20,411 nt of DNA from a virus, in the IMG/VR virus record IMGVR_UViG_3300037141_000074, positions 1 to 20,411 of that record, one strand, 5' to 3'. Positions within the stretch are counted from its first letter, which is position 1, and each line of letters begins with the position of its first letter. Below the pieces are notes generated by a model that did not search any database, had not been told where the DNA came from, and saw only the letters and a list, made by a program, of their open reading frames with translations. A program made the position numbers and the translations under genes. Below, one piece after another: positions 7,096 through 14,054 of the stretch.

Positions 7096-9632
7096 GAATT
7101 ATTCCTGTGGTTCGCCTGGCCGATGCTGCGCGCGGCGGCCGCCGCCATCTGCATCTGCGACTGCCGCGAGATCGTGCCGCCCGGCGCCTCGACGGTGAAG
7201 TGGTTCGTGACGCTGACATTTTTCGACTGAGTGCTCGCAGAGGGCACCACTTGCATGTCGGCCGCGCCCGAGTACGCATACTCCGGTCCGTTCTCGCCAA
7301 CGATGCCGACTTTGCCCGACGGAATCGTGCCGCCCTCCGCGAAGCTGCCGACGATGTTGCCGATGCTGCCGCCCATGCCGGCATTTTGCGTCACGCCTGG
7401 GATCGTGGCGTTCGCGACGCCATAGTTGCTGCCGCCGCCCGCGAACAGGCCCGCGAGCATCGGCGCGAGACCTCCGAGCATCCCGCCCGAGCTGCCGCCT
7501 GGGCCGCCTGCAGGGGCGAAAAGCTGCTGCGCAAAATTCTTGGCGATGAGATCCGCAAACTGTTTCTCGATGTCCTGCAACATGCTGACGACGGCTTTGC
7601 GGAAGGATTCGGCGCCGGTGATCAGCTTCGAGAAGTTATTGCCGAACGATTGTTCGAGCCCATTGCGCACCGAATCCGTCAGCTGCGTCGTCTGCCCCTT
7701 CAAGGCGTCGATGGATACGCCGAACTTTTTAACGCCGTCGACGAGCGCCGGATCATTCGCGGCCGCGGCGATCTGCTGCTCGGAGACATAGATCCCCTGC
7801 AGCTGGACGAGCGCGGCGGAGCGCGCGTCGGTCTGCTCGGCCTGCGCGGTCAAGTCGCTGATCTGCCCTTGGGTCCGCTCCAGGTTAATCTTCGACTCGG
7901 TTGCGGCGAGCGTGGCGTTGATCTCGGCCGCATGCAGGTTCAACTCGTTGATCTTCGCGACGTTGATGATGTGGTCGCGTTCGATCTCGAGTTTCGCTTG
8001 CCCGTCGCTGTTGTTCGTCGAGGATAAATCCTTCGAGAGCGCCAAGTGCTGCAGGTCAAAAGCGTGGGTCGCGGCGTCGACCAGGTGGCCCGAGAGCTTC
8101 TGCGCGTCGTCATCCATCTGTTGGATCGCGTTGACGTTTTTCGCTTCGATTTGAACCTTGGTCAGCGCCAGGATGGTGTCGCGCGCCTCGATGCCCTTCT
8201 GCCCCATGCGGTGGAGCTCCTCGCCGATCGCGCCGGTCGAGAGCTTGTAGGACTCAGCGGCGAGCGTTCCCATGTTGAGCGTGATGATCTGCTCGGCGAT
8301 CTTCGCGGTGTAATTCTCGACCGCCAGGTCGTCTTTTTTGGTTTGCAGCGCGGTCGCAAAGCTGATGGCGTCGGCCGCCGCCTTTTTGCCTGCGGCGCCC
8401 GCTTCGCTCAGCGTCAGGGCGAGATCGCCGACCGAGAGCTTGTACCGCACGAGCGCGGCGCCGCCCAGGCCGAAGGCCGCCGACTGCGCCTCGATACCTT
8501 TTGCAAAATTCTCGAGCTTGATGTCCGCCGCGTTGGCTAGCAGCTCCGCCGCTAGGTTTTTACCTTCGGTCTTGACCTGCTCGCCCGTATCCTTGGCGAC
8601 CGCCACCGCTGCCGCGCCGCCCGCCTTCCAGATTGCAACGATGCGGTCCTGGGATGACTTGGCGATCGCCTCGTTGTCCGCCGTGTTCTGCTTGAAGATG
8701 TCGGCCGCCTCGGCAAAGTGGCCGTGCGCGACGGCGACCGCCTCCGCCCCCAGTGCGCCGAGAGACTTTCCCATCATCTCGAACTGGGCGACGATCTCGA
8801 TCACCTCGACCGCCACCCACTTGAAAGCGTCGACGAGGATGCCCACCGTGGTCGCGAGCAGGCTGCCGGCGCCGCCCGTACTCGTAAATTGGTTCATCAG
8901 CTCGTTGAGCACCGGCAGAAACTGCTCGGCGATCTGGATCTTGAGGCCGTCGATCATCGTCGCCTTCAAGATCGACATTTTTTGCGAGAATTCCTCCGCC
9001 GACTTGGCGAGCTCGCCCGACATGACGATGCCGGCGGCCGTGGCCTGGTCTTTGAGCGCCGCGAGGCCTTCGGCTCCCTTGTTGAGCACCGGGATCATCG
9101 ACTGGCCCTGTTTGCCCAAGAGCGCGACGGCGAAAGCGACCTTGTTCGGGCCGTCCGCCATCCCGGCGAACTTAGTCCCCATCTCGCTGATGACGGTGCT
9201 GGCGTCCTTCATGTTGCCGTTGGCGTCGCGCACGTCGATGCCGAGCGCGCGGAATGCGACGCCCGCTTTGCTGTCGGCGTTGCCGGCCGCCTCGGCGATG
9301 TTCACGTTTAATTTCTTGAGCACCGTCCCGAGGCCGTCCGCGTCGAGGCCGGAGGCGGCGGCGGCGAGGCGCAAGCCCGACAAGGCCTCGACCGCGATGC
9401 CGGTCGATTCGCTCATGCGTTCCATCGAGGCCGCGCCTTCGATGGCCGATGCTGTGAATTCGACAATCGCGCCGACGGTAAAGGCGCCGGCCAGTTTCTC
9501 CGCGAGACTGCCGAGCATGTCGCTCTGATCTTTCGAGAACTGCGAGAGTTTAGCGGTGGCCTGATCGAGCCCTTTGATGTACTCGGAGTTGTCGGCCTGC
9601 ATCCGAACGACAAGGGCGGCTAGATCGGGCAT
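7092..9632 (-). CDS. Tape measure protein
   Basis: The 846-residue protein sets tail length and is threaded through the tail lumen. It is Ala-rich and helical over most of its length, starts MPDLAALVVRMQADNSEYIK, has a hydrophobic stretch (LAGAFTVGAIVEFTASAIEG, about residues 45-64) that may act in membrane passage, and a second Gly-rich region near 725-760 (GGPGGSSGGMLGG, LAGLFAGGGS). The C-terminus carries a lambda gpH-like VGIVGENGPEYAY motif near 783. ATG 9632 overlaps the last codons of the G-T chaperone extension, and GGAAAAG lies ahead of it. By the usual rule of about 0.15 nm per residue the tail would be near 125 nm; this is an estimate only. Confidence 0.93.
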   Translation of the reverse strand: MPDLAALVVRMQADNSEYIKGLDQATAKLSQFSKDQSDMLGSLAEKLAGAFTVGAIVEFTASAIEGAASMERMSESTGIAVEALSGLRLAAAASGLDADGLGTVLKKLNVNIAEAAGNADSKAGVAFRALGIDVRDANGNMKDASTVISEMGTKFAGMADGPNKVAFAVALLGKQGQSMIPVLNKGAEGLAALKDQATAAGIVMSGELAKSAEEFSQKMSILKATMIDGLKIQIAEQFLPVLNELMNQFTSTGGAGSLLATTVGILVDAFKWVAVEVIEIVAQFEMMGKSLGALGAEAVAVAHGHFAEAADIFKQNTADNEAIAKSSQDRIVAIWKAGGAAAVAVAKDTGEQVKTEGKNLAAELLANAADIKLENFAKGIEAQSAAFGLGGAALVRYKLSVGDLALTLSEAGAAGKKAAADAISFATALQTKKDDLAVENYTAKIAEQIITLNMGTLAAESYKLSTGAIGEELHRMGQKGIEARDTILALTKVQIEAKNVNAIQQMDDDAQKLSGHLVDAATHAFDLQHLALSKDLSSTNNSDGQAKLEIERDHIINVAKINELNLHAAEINATLAATESKINLERTQGQISDLTAQAEQTDARSAALVQLQGIYVSEQQIAAAANDPALVDGVKKFGVSIDALKGQTTQLTDSVRNGLEQSFGNNFSKLITGAESFRKAVVSMLQDIEKQFADLIAKNFAQQLFAPAGGPGGSSGGMLGGLAPMLAGLFAGGGSNYGVANATIPGVTQNAGMGGSIGNIVGSFAEGGTIPSGKVGIVGENGPEYAYSGAADMQVVPSASTQSKNVSVTNHFTVEAPGGTISRQSQMQMAAAAARSIGQANHRNNS

Positions 9633-10239
9633 GGTCTTTTCCGTTTGGCGCGCTGTGGTCTGTCGGCGACCGCGGTCAGTTGCGCGACGAATCTCGCGCG
9701 CGCCAGCGCATCGAGTTCCGCTCGCGGCCGCAGCATGAAGCTATCGGTGTTCAACGTCGCGCCCTCTTTCAAATGCGGCCGCAGCAATTCGCTGACGATC
9801 AGCGCCGCGTGCAAGTTATCGCGATACGGCCCCCACGGCTCCTCGCTCCAGTACATCGCCCATCGCTCGATCTCGCGCGACGGCAGCTCGTCGAGCTCGT
9901 CGAGCGTGCGCCCGAGCAGTGCGGCGAGCCGATGCTCGAACAGCTGCTCGGGCGTCAGGCGTTTTTTGCCGCGCCCTCCTCGGCCGAGATCGGCGCCGAC
10001 AGGCGGAAAGCCTCCTCGCTCAAGGCCTTCAAGACCGCGTGCGCTTCGTCGGCGGCGGCCGACTCCGAAGCGAACGGCGGCGACACGGTGCAGGCCCAGG
10101 CGAGATACGCTTCGATCGTTTCGGGCGAATCCTTCAAGCGCTTGCGCACTTCGCGCATGTGCCGCCCGTTGATTTCCCGCACCACATACGACACCTCGCG
10201 CACCGCGATGGTGTTGGTCAGCAGCTTCTCGCCGCTCAT
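9620..10239 (-). CDS. Tail assembly chaperone G-T, made by -1 frameshift
   Basis: The G frame (start ATG 10239) shifts -1 at 9961-9967 and continues to the TAG at 9620-9622, giving about 206 residues. The T part begins RLTPEQLFEHRLAALLGRTL and contains DELPSREIERW and EEPWGPYRDNLHAALIV, typical of the C-terminal tail-chaperone extension of the lambda G-T type. Its frame has no start codon before an internal ATG at 9856, which would remove half of the conserved domain, so frameshifting is the natural way to make it. In lambda-like tails G and G-T bind the tape measure and recruit tube subunits, and G-T is the minor product. The T end overlaps the tape measure start by 13 nt, so the two are translationally linked. 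Confidence 0.88.
9909..9967 (-). promoter_or_regulatory. Programmed -1 ribosomal frameshift signal for G-T
   Basis: The G frame reads GCA AAA AAC GCC TGA. The heptamer A AAA AAC (9967 to 9961) is in the right phase for tandem -1 slippage. After a 6-nt spacer comes a perfect 11-bp inverted repeat, CGCCCGAGCAG at 9954-9944 pairing with CTGCTCGGGCG at 9919-9909. Within its 24-nt loop is a second perfect 5-bp stem (CGAGC, loop ATCG, GCTCG). The G stop codon lies within the spacer region. This is the canonical layout of a phage tail chaperone frameshift element. Confidence 0.9.
9955..10239 (-). CDS. Tail assembly chaperone G (unshifted product)
   Basis: This 94-residue protein is the product when ribosomes do not shift. 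It begins MSGEKLLTNTIAVREVSYVV, is followed by helical segments (RHMREVRKRLKDSPE, AYLAWACTVSP) and ends EEGAAKNA at a TGA at 9955-9957, only one codon after the slippery site. The ATG at 10239 overlaps the tail tube stop. The position between tail tube and tape measure is the fixed location of G genes in lambda-like siphophages. It coats the tape measure protein before the tube polymerises and is absent from the finished virion in characterised systems. Confidence 0.88.
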   Translation of the reverse strand: MSGEKLLTNTIAVREVSYVVREINGRHMREVRKRLKDSPETIEAYLAWACTVSPPFASESAAADEAHAVLKALSEEAFRLSAPISAEEGAAKNA

Positions 10240-10664
10240 GAGCGAACGATCGGGCCGGTGATCTTGCCGATGAACTTGATAACGTTTTGCTTCGCGACTT
10301 GCGGATCCAATTCCCAGTCGAGCATCGCGAGCGTCATCTTGAAGATGTGCATCGGCGACTCGCCGTCGATCTGGATCTCGATGTTGCGATTAGCCTTTGC
10401 CTCAACGTCCGCAATCAAGCCCTCTTGGATCGGTTCGTTCATGGCGTAGTTGGCGCCGAACGTCACCTGCTTGCCGTCCGAGAGGCCCGGTATGTACTGC
10501 TTGACTCCGTTGCTGCAAAACGTGGTGACGTCGATCAGCGCATTGGCATGGCCGATGCCCGACATCGTGTCTATCTCGCAGTAGCGCGTGAACACTTCGG
10601 GCGAAGCGCCATTGCCGACGGCGAGGAAAATTTGCCCGACAAAGGGCTTGGTGTCTTCGATCAT
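10236..10664 (-). CDS. Major tail tube protein
   Basis: The 142-residue protein begins MIEDTKPFVGQIFLAVGNGA and has the features of small siphophage tail tube subunits: an early strand leading into a loop (RYCEIDTMSGIGHANALIDV), the central YIPGLSDGKQVTFGANYAMN segment, and a late strand (HIFKMTLAMLDWELDP). The fold stacks as hexameric rings around the tape measure. The ATG at 10664 has a good GGAGG ribosome site 6 nt upstream, one of the strongest in the operon, as expected for a protein needed in many copies. It lies between the tail terminator and the tail chaperones, the usual order. It is short compared with lambda gpV, lacking the extra C-terminal Ig-like domain. Confidence 0.85.
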   Translation of the reverse strand: MIEDTKPFVGQIFLAVGNGASPEVFTRYCEIDTMSGIGHANALIDVTTFCSNGVKQYIPGLSDGKQVTFGANYAMNEPIQEGLIADVEAKANRNIEIQIDGESPMHIFKMTLAMLDWELDPQVAKQNVIKFIGKITGPIVRS

Positions 10665-10665
10665 T

Positions 10666-11061
10666 TCAATCCTCCAGGTACCAGACGTTATAGAGCTGCA
10701 CTACTCGAATGACCCCAGGATCGGGATCGACCATCGGAAACTCGTTGGTGAGAAACATGCGATCGACGAGCGTCGTGCCCATCGTGACCTTCGTCAAATT
10801 CTTGAACAGGAGGCGCAGCGCGCGCGCCAGCGTCCACACGGCATCGCCGTTGATCGCGAAGCTGTCGATCTGCATCGAGGCGTCGACTAAGGGCGCAACG
10901 CCCGAGAACAATTCCTGCCTGGCGCTGTGAACGCGCTGGATCATGATCGCGGGCAGCGCCGCGGCGGGCTCGCGCAGCATGCCATAGACGCGCGCGCCGA
11001 CCAGCGTCGAGATCGAGGGCGCCGCGACGAGATAATCCCGCAGGTCTGATTCGAGCCTCAT
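10666..11061 (-). CDS. Tail terminator / tail completion protein (DUF3168-type)
   Basis: The 131-residue protein is of the DUF3168 type: N-terminal helix MRLESDLRDYLVAAPSIST, then LVGARVYGMLRE and PAIMIQRVHSAR strands, a central VDASMQIDSFAINGDAVWTLA stretch, and a C-terminal IRVVQLYNVWYLE strand. This family caps the end of the tail tube and joins it to the head. I choose ATG 11061 because it overlaps the TGA of the gp10-like gene by 4 nt and starts the conserved region; in-frame codons upstream to 11157 are shadow coding. It ends 1 nt before the tail tube start codon. Confidence 0.85.
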   Translation of the reverse strand: MRLESDLRDYLVAAPSISTLVGARVYGMLREPAAALPAIMIQRVHSARQELFSGVAPLVDASMQIDSFAINGDAVWTLARALRLLFKNLTKVTMGTTLVDRMFLTNEFPMVDPDPGVIRVVQLYNVWYLED

Positions 11062-11492
11062 CGCTTGGCCGCCGCGCGCGCGACGGCACGCCCGATCGAC
11101 TCCTTGAACGCTGTCTCGCCTGCGTCGCGCGTATCCAGGAGCGCGCGGCGCAGCCACGGATGCGCCGGCATCTTCCAGGTGCCGATCTCCTGAAAAACCG
11201 CCTCGTAGTAGGCGAGCGCGCGCGTCGACATGATCGCGCTCGCGATATTTTTCGCGCTGTTGATGGTCGTGACAATGCGCAACGTCGAGCGCGCGTAGCC
11301 GGGAGCGACCAGCAATCCGTTTTTCAATCGGTGCGGCATGCTACCCACCGGCGCCGTCATCTGCGCCTGCAGAAGCGCCGGTTTCATTCCTGCACGCACC
11401 GCGCCCTTGAGTGCGCGGCCTTCCTCGAGCACGGTGAGCGCGTTCAACTGCTGCGTGAGCGCGGCGACGCCCTCCAGAGTGGAGCGCTTCAC
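11058..11492 (-). CDS. HK97 gp10-like head-tail protein
   Basis: The 144-residue protein looks like the HK97-gp10 family of head-tail joining/tail completion proteins. Visible are an N-terminal helix of the type seen there (LEGVAALTQQLNALTVLEEGRALKGAVRAG), the turn APVGSMPHRLKNGL, a beta stretch STLRIVTTIN, and the conserved C-terminal AHPWLRRALLDTRDAGETAFKE with W and P near residue 115. The start is GTG at 11492, overlapping the TGA of the head closure gene. It sits between head closure and tail terminator, its standard place. The C-terminus is basic (ARAVARAAAKR). Confidence 0.87.
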   Translation of the reverse strand: MKRSTLEGVAALTQQLNALTVLEEGRALKGAVRAGMKPALLQAQMTAPVGSMPHRLKNGLLVAPGYARSTLRIVTTINSAKNIASAIMSTRALAYYEAVFQEIGTWKMPAHPWLRRALLDTRDAGETAFKESIGRAVARAAAKR

Positions 11493-11902
11493 GGTGTTGC
11501 TCCGACGCGGTAGCCCGCCGCGTCGCGCAATGAACAGGTGAGCTGCAGTTCCACGCGCAAATTGATGTCGCGCACGGCGCCGAGGACGTCGTAATACTCA
11601 TTGATCGCCGGGGATTCGCCTGGATTCGTGCAGTAAACAAGGCGAAATTGATTCGGCCCCGCGTCCGACATGCCCGGCCTGTAGCGGATCCGGATGCGCG
11701 TGATGGTCGATCGCTCGACGGCCTGGGCGACTTCGGCTTCGTAGGGCTTCCAATCGTCGATCGCGAAGCGCACATTTTCCGCCCACAGCGCATAGATGAC
11801 CGACGGCGCGCCGGTCGAATCGGTGCCCGTGACGCGGTTTTCGATGTTGCACAGGTGGCGCAGCTCGCCCGACTGCGTGGGCCGGATCTCGCGGCGCTTC
11901 AT
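11489..11902 (-). CDS. Head closure protein (SPP1 gp16-like)
   Basis: The 137-residue protein begins with the typical N-terminus of this family, here MKRREIRPTQSGELRHLCNI, followed by the beta-barrel strands ENVRFAIDDW, STITRIRIRYRPG, FRLVYC, and a late INEYYDVLGAVRDINLRVEL that matches the family's last strands. These proteins close the portal-connector channel after packaging and bind the tail. The ATG at 11902 overlaps the stop of the CxxC microprotein gene, and the stop overlaps the next GTG. Length is normal or slightly long for the family. Confidence 0.88.
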   Translation of the reverse strand: MKRREIRPTQSGELRHLCNIENRVTGTDSTGAPSVIYALWAENVRFAIDDWKPYEAEVAQAVERSTITRIRIRYRPGMSDAGPNQFRLVYCTNPGESPAINEYYDVLGAVRDINLRVELQLTCSLRDAAGYRVGATP

Positions 11903-12057
11903 TGGCGCTGCCTGCGCTGAGCGTCCGCGACCTTATAGGCGATCGCGATGCGCGCATTGACTCGCCGCGCCTCCATGCGCCGCTCGACCTCCTCCAGGCG
12001 CGCGCGGATCGCGGCCGGAAGGTGCGCGCGAACTTTGGCGCAAGTGGCGCAGCTCAT
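11899..12057 (-). CDS. 52-residue basic microprotein with CxxC
   Basis: The frame begins at ATG 12057 (overlapping the connector stop by ATGA) and stops at TGA 11899-11901 (overlapping the head closure start by ATGA). The product starts MSCATCAKVRAHLPAAIRAR, then a highly charged helix (LEEVERRMEARRVNARIAIA) and a basic end (YKVADAQRRQRQ). The Cys3-x-x-Cys6 pair at the N-terminus could bind a metal with another partner, or pair between subunits. No family is recognised. The two perfect 4-nt overlaps are the main evidence that it is real. It sits where some siphophages carry small head-tail accessory genes. Confidence 0.7.
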   Translation of the reverse strand: MSCATCAKVRAHLPAAIRARLEEVERRMEARRVNARIAIAYKVADAQRRQRQ

Positions 12058-12554
12058 ACGCCCATCCCGACGCGGTACGGGAAAAGCATGTCGGTCGCGG
12101 TCTTATCGAGGAGCTCCCAATTATCGACGTTGCGATCGAACAGCAGCTCGACGCGGAGCAGAATCGCGGCTTTCAGATCCCGACGCAGCGTCGAGGCGTA
12201 ATCCTTGAGCAGCGGATTGTTGCGGTAGTACGTCGCCCAGGTTCGCTCATCCCAGTATTGCCAATCATTGAAACCCTGAATGCCCTCGATGCCAATGTCC
12301 GGATTCTCCCAGTCATTCGAGCTGAAAGACGGCGAGTCGACTGGCTCGGGCAGCGGCACCGCGGCGCCGTCGCTCGGGCTCGAGAGCGGTAGCAGTTGGC
12401 CCAGGGAGCGGCCGCAGAAATTCTCCGCCCAGTCGATCGACGCGCCGACCAGAAACGTGATGCGCGCATCGTGCAGAGTCATCCCCAGGTCGATCGAGAG
12501 CTGGTCTTTGGCGTCGTCGAGCGTGATGAAGGTCATGGGCGGCGGGCTTGACAT
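12054..12554 (-). CDS. Head-tail connector protein (gp6-like)
   Basis: The 166-residue protein belongs to the phage gp6-like/phiE125 gp8-like connector family, which forms a ring under the portal. It has the conserved start FITLDDAKDQLSIDLGMTLHDARITFLVGASIDWAENFC-type helix pair (residues 7-45), a long loop (residues 50-110, acidic and aromatic), and the C-terminal helix LKAAILLRVELLFDRN. The start is ATG 12554 because AGGAGG lies 4 nt ahead; in-frame codons further upstream belong to the overlapping glycosyltransferase gene. The central acidic, Trp/Tyr-rich loop (WQYWDERTWATYY) is longer than in compact gp6 proteins. Confidence 0.88.
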   Translation of the reverse strand: MSSPPPMTFITLDDAKDQLSIDLGMTLHDARITFLVGASIDWAENFCGRSLGQLLPLSSPSDGAAVPLPEPVDSPSFSSNDWENPDIGIEGIQGFNDWQYWDERTWATYYRNNPLLKDYASTLRRDLKAAILLRVELLFDRNVDNWELLDKTATDMLFPYRVGMGV

Positions 12555-12558
12555 GGTG

Positions 12559-12564
12559 CCTCCT
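12559..12564 (-). promoter_or_regulatory. Strong Shine-Dalgarno site for the connector gene
   Basis: AGGAGG lies 4 nt ahead of the ATG at 12554 and overlaps the TAG stop of the glycosyltransferase gene. Unlike most genes here, which rely on stop/start overlap, the connector therefore has its own full-strength site. This is consistent with a seam where an accessory cassette was inserted upstream. Confidence 0.8.
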
Positions 12565-13282
12565 AGTGTTTCACGTGGAACGGTCGATAGTTTTCCACGT
12601 CGGGGCCGATCAGAGACTCGAGGAACTTGAGCGACGGGTCGGGCGTGTAGCCGACGACGTTTCTCCATCCCGCGCTCAACCCGACCCTTCCCGGTAAACC
12701 TTTGATCCCGACGACGCTGCCGAGATTGTTCCAGAGCTTTTTAGTGCCGGCGAATTCATGCCACAGCCGCAAGTCCACAAAAAAACCCGTACCACCAGAG
12801 CAAATCCTTTTCAGCAGAGGAAACACGGCTTGCGTTATTCCGGTCTGACATAGCGAACTGTGAGGATGGGCTGCGCCCATCGTTCGGTGACACTGTTTTC
12901 CCACGTGGTAGTAAACGATTCCCTGAAACCCGAACAGCTCGTGAGCCTTCAATCCGTCGTTGACCATTGCAATGTGATCGCAGCTGTACCAGTCGTCATC
13001 CTCGACAAAAGCCACGCGATCGTTCGACACGTGATCGAGCGCCGTCAGCAGATTGACGGGCAGCGTGTGGGCCGGATCGCTGCGCGCTGGAAGCCTGCGT
13101 ATGATCTGGACGTCAGCGATCCCGCAATACTGTTGCAATCGTTCGCGCTCATGGCTTAAGGGCGCTTTGCCGTCGTCGACGATGACCCACTGGTCGGGTT
13201 TACGCTTCTGCCGCGACATATATTCGACGCAGAGGCCGAAAGGGATCGGCCGGTCGCCGGTGCATGTGACGGCAGTGATCAC
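12563..13282 (-). CDS. GT-A type glycosyltransferase
   Basis: The 239-residue protein has a GT-A (family 2-like) nucleotide-sugar fold: the first strand MITAVTCTGDR, the acidic turn QWVIVDDG (Asp36-Asp37), and the metal-binding DxD-like motif AFVEDDDWY (residues 91-99). The SGGTGFFVDLRLW segment near 162-174 resembles the acceptor-side region of these enzymes. No membrane segment is present, so it should act in the cytosol, probably on a phage or host protein or on a soluble glycan. Start GTG 13282 overlaps the TGA of the small membrane peptide gene. It follows the ASGPSL enzyme and comes before the connector, in an insert within the head genes. Target and sugar are unknown; virion glycosylation is inferred. 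Confidence 0.82.
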   Translation of the reverse strand: MITAVTCTGDRPIPFGLCVEYMSRQKRKPDQWVIVDDGKAPLSHERERLQQYCGIADVQIIRRLPARSDPAHTLPVNLLTALDHVSNDRVAFVEDDDWYSCDHIAMVNDGLKAHELFGFQGIVYYHVGKQCHRTMGAAHPHSSLCQTGITQAVFPLLKRICSGGTGFFVDLRLWHEFAGTKKLWNNLGSVVGIKGLPGRVGLSAGWRNVVGYTPDPSLKFLESLIGPDVENYRPFHVKH

Positions 13283-13386
13283 GGCGGTCCAGCGAGCGCG
13301 CTGCGAATGACGTTGGTCGCAAAAATGAACAGCGTCACCGCGCCGCCGGCGAGCACCGTTCCGAGTAGCAGCATGGCGACGCGCAT
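13279..13386 (-). CDS. 35-residue single-pass membrane peptide
   Basis: The frame from ATG 13386 gives MRVAMLLLGTVLAGGAVTLF followed by IFATNVIRSALAGPP. It is one hydrophobic helix of about 22 residues with a basic N-terminus and a short tail. The ATG overlaps the TGA of the ASGPSL enzyme (ATGA), and its own TGA overlaps the GTG of the glycosyltransferase (GTGA). Removing it would leave a gap of over 100 nt in a tightly packed block. A GAGG lies about 10 nt upstream. A longer frame through 13560 exists but runs across the enzyme gene and lacks coding character. The function is unknown; it might anchor the two enzymes at the membrane. Confidence 0.55.
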   Translation of the reverse strand: MRVAMLLLGTVLAGGAVTLFIFATNVIRSALAGPP

Positions 13387-14054
13387 CACAGACAGTCCTC
13401 GATCGCCTTGCGCTCGAAACAAGCGATCGCTGTGCGCCGGCTGCAGTTGATGACCTCGACGCCGGCGGCCTTCAAATCCGTGGCGAGCCCATTCATGGCC
13501 GCGACCCAGCTCGGATACGATCCGCCGTTGCCGAGGCCTCTGGGATGATCCCCGTGCCAATGGGTGCGCGTGCCGTCGCGCGAGAAGTCGAACCCTAAGA
13601 GCAGGATTCGCGCGGCGCCGAACAGATGCGCGAGCCCGATCGCCTGATAGCCGGAATTTTTCCCCTGGTGAATGACGGTCGGATCGTTCGACAGGCCGCC
13701 TTTATCCTGGCCGAAAATCCAGTACAGGTCGAAGCGATCGCGGGCGCGCGCGTTCACGGTCCATTTCTCGCCGTGGAAGTTGCGCGAGACTTCGGGGAAG
13801 TAGGCCATCCACCATGTTTCGTCACACGCATAGAGCACGTCCGCCCACAGCGCGCGCCGAAAGCTCGTGTTGACGGCTATCGTTTTGCATTTGCCTTGGA
13901 CGTGGGCGCAGTCGGCTTCCGTAAGGCTTGGCCCACTCGCGATAATACAGACGGTTTCTCCGCGCCATCGGCCTCCAGGTCCGCCGATGTGTGGGACGCG
14001 AGCGAGTCCGCCGTGATGCCGCGCGACGCCGGCGGCGGCGCCGGTTGCGGATCT
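13386..14054 (-). CDS. ASGPSL-motif enzyme (DUF115/MptE-like), start not canonical
   Basis: The core is a Rossmann-like domain with GETVCIIASGPSL (near 13958-13920), AVNTSFRRALWADVLYACD, TWWMAYFPEV, and a C-terminal ARILLLGFDFSRDGTRTHWHGDHP. These features match the DUF115/MptE-like group common in phages, whose glycine-rich loop resembles GT42 sialyltransferases. The enzyme probably handles a nucleotide-activated substrate, but the reaction is unknown. The only standard start is GTG 13838, which would delete the ASGPSL loop and the first strands. The frame is open upstream to 14130 without ATG, GTG or TTG. I end the feature at 14054, where a -1 shift from the upstream gene would enter; the resulting fusion would have about 285 residues. 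An indel or rare ATT start (13944-13946) are alternatives. It ends at TGA 13386-13388. Confidence 0.75.
   Translation of the reverse strand, partial: RSATGAAAGVARHHGGLARVPHIGGPGGRWRGETVCIIASGPSLTEADCAHVQGKCKTIAVNTSFRRALWADVLYACDETWWMAYFPEVSRNFHGEKWTVNARARDRFDLYWIFGQDKGGLSNDPTVIHQGKNSGYQAIGLAHLFGAARILLLGFDFSRDGTRTHWHGDHPRGLGNGGSYPSWVAAMNGLATDLKAAGVEVINCSRRTAIACFERKAIEDCL

Noticed and set aside
8338-9528. Long plus-strand open frame (396 codons) opposite the tape measure gene
   Set aside because: It is antisense to a confidently assigned tape measure protein, is Ala/Ser/Pro low-complexity, and follows the composition expected from the mirror of Ala-rich codons in GC-rich DNA.
9620-9856. T chaperone part as an independent gene from ATG 9856
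   Set aside because: The conserved domain extends upstream to the slippery site in the same frame (LTPEQLFEHRLAALLGRTL, DELPSREIERW), so the internal ATG is not the natural start.
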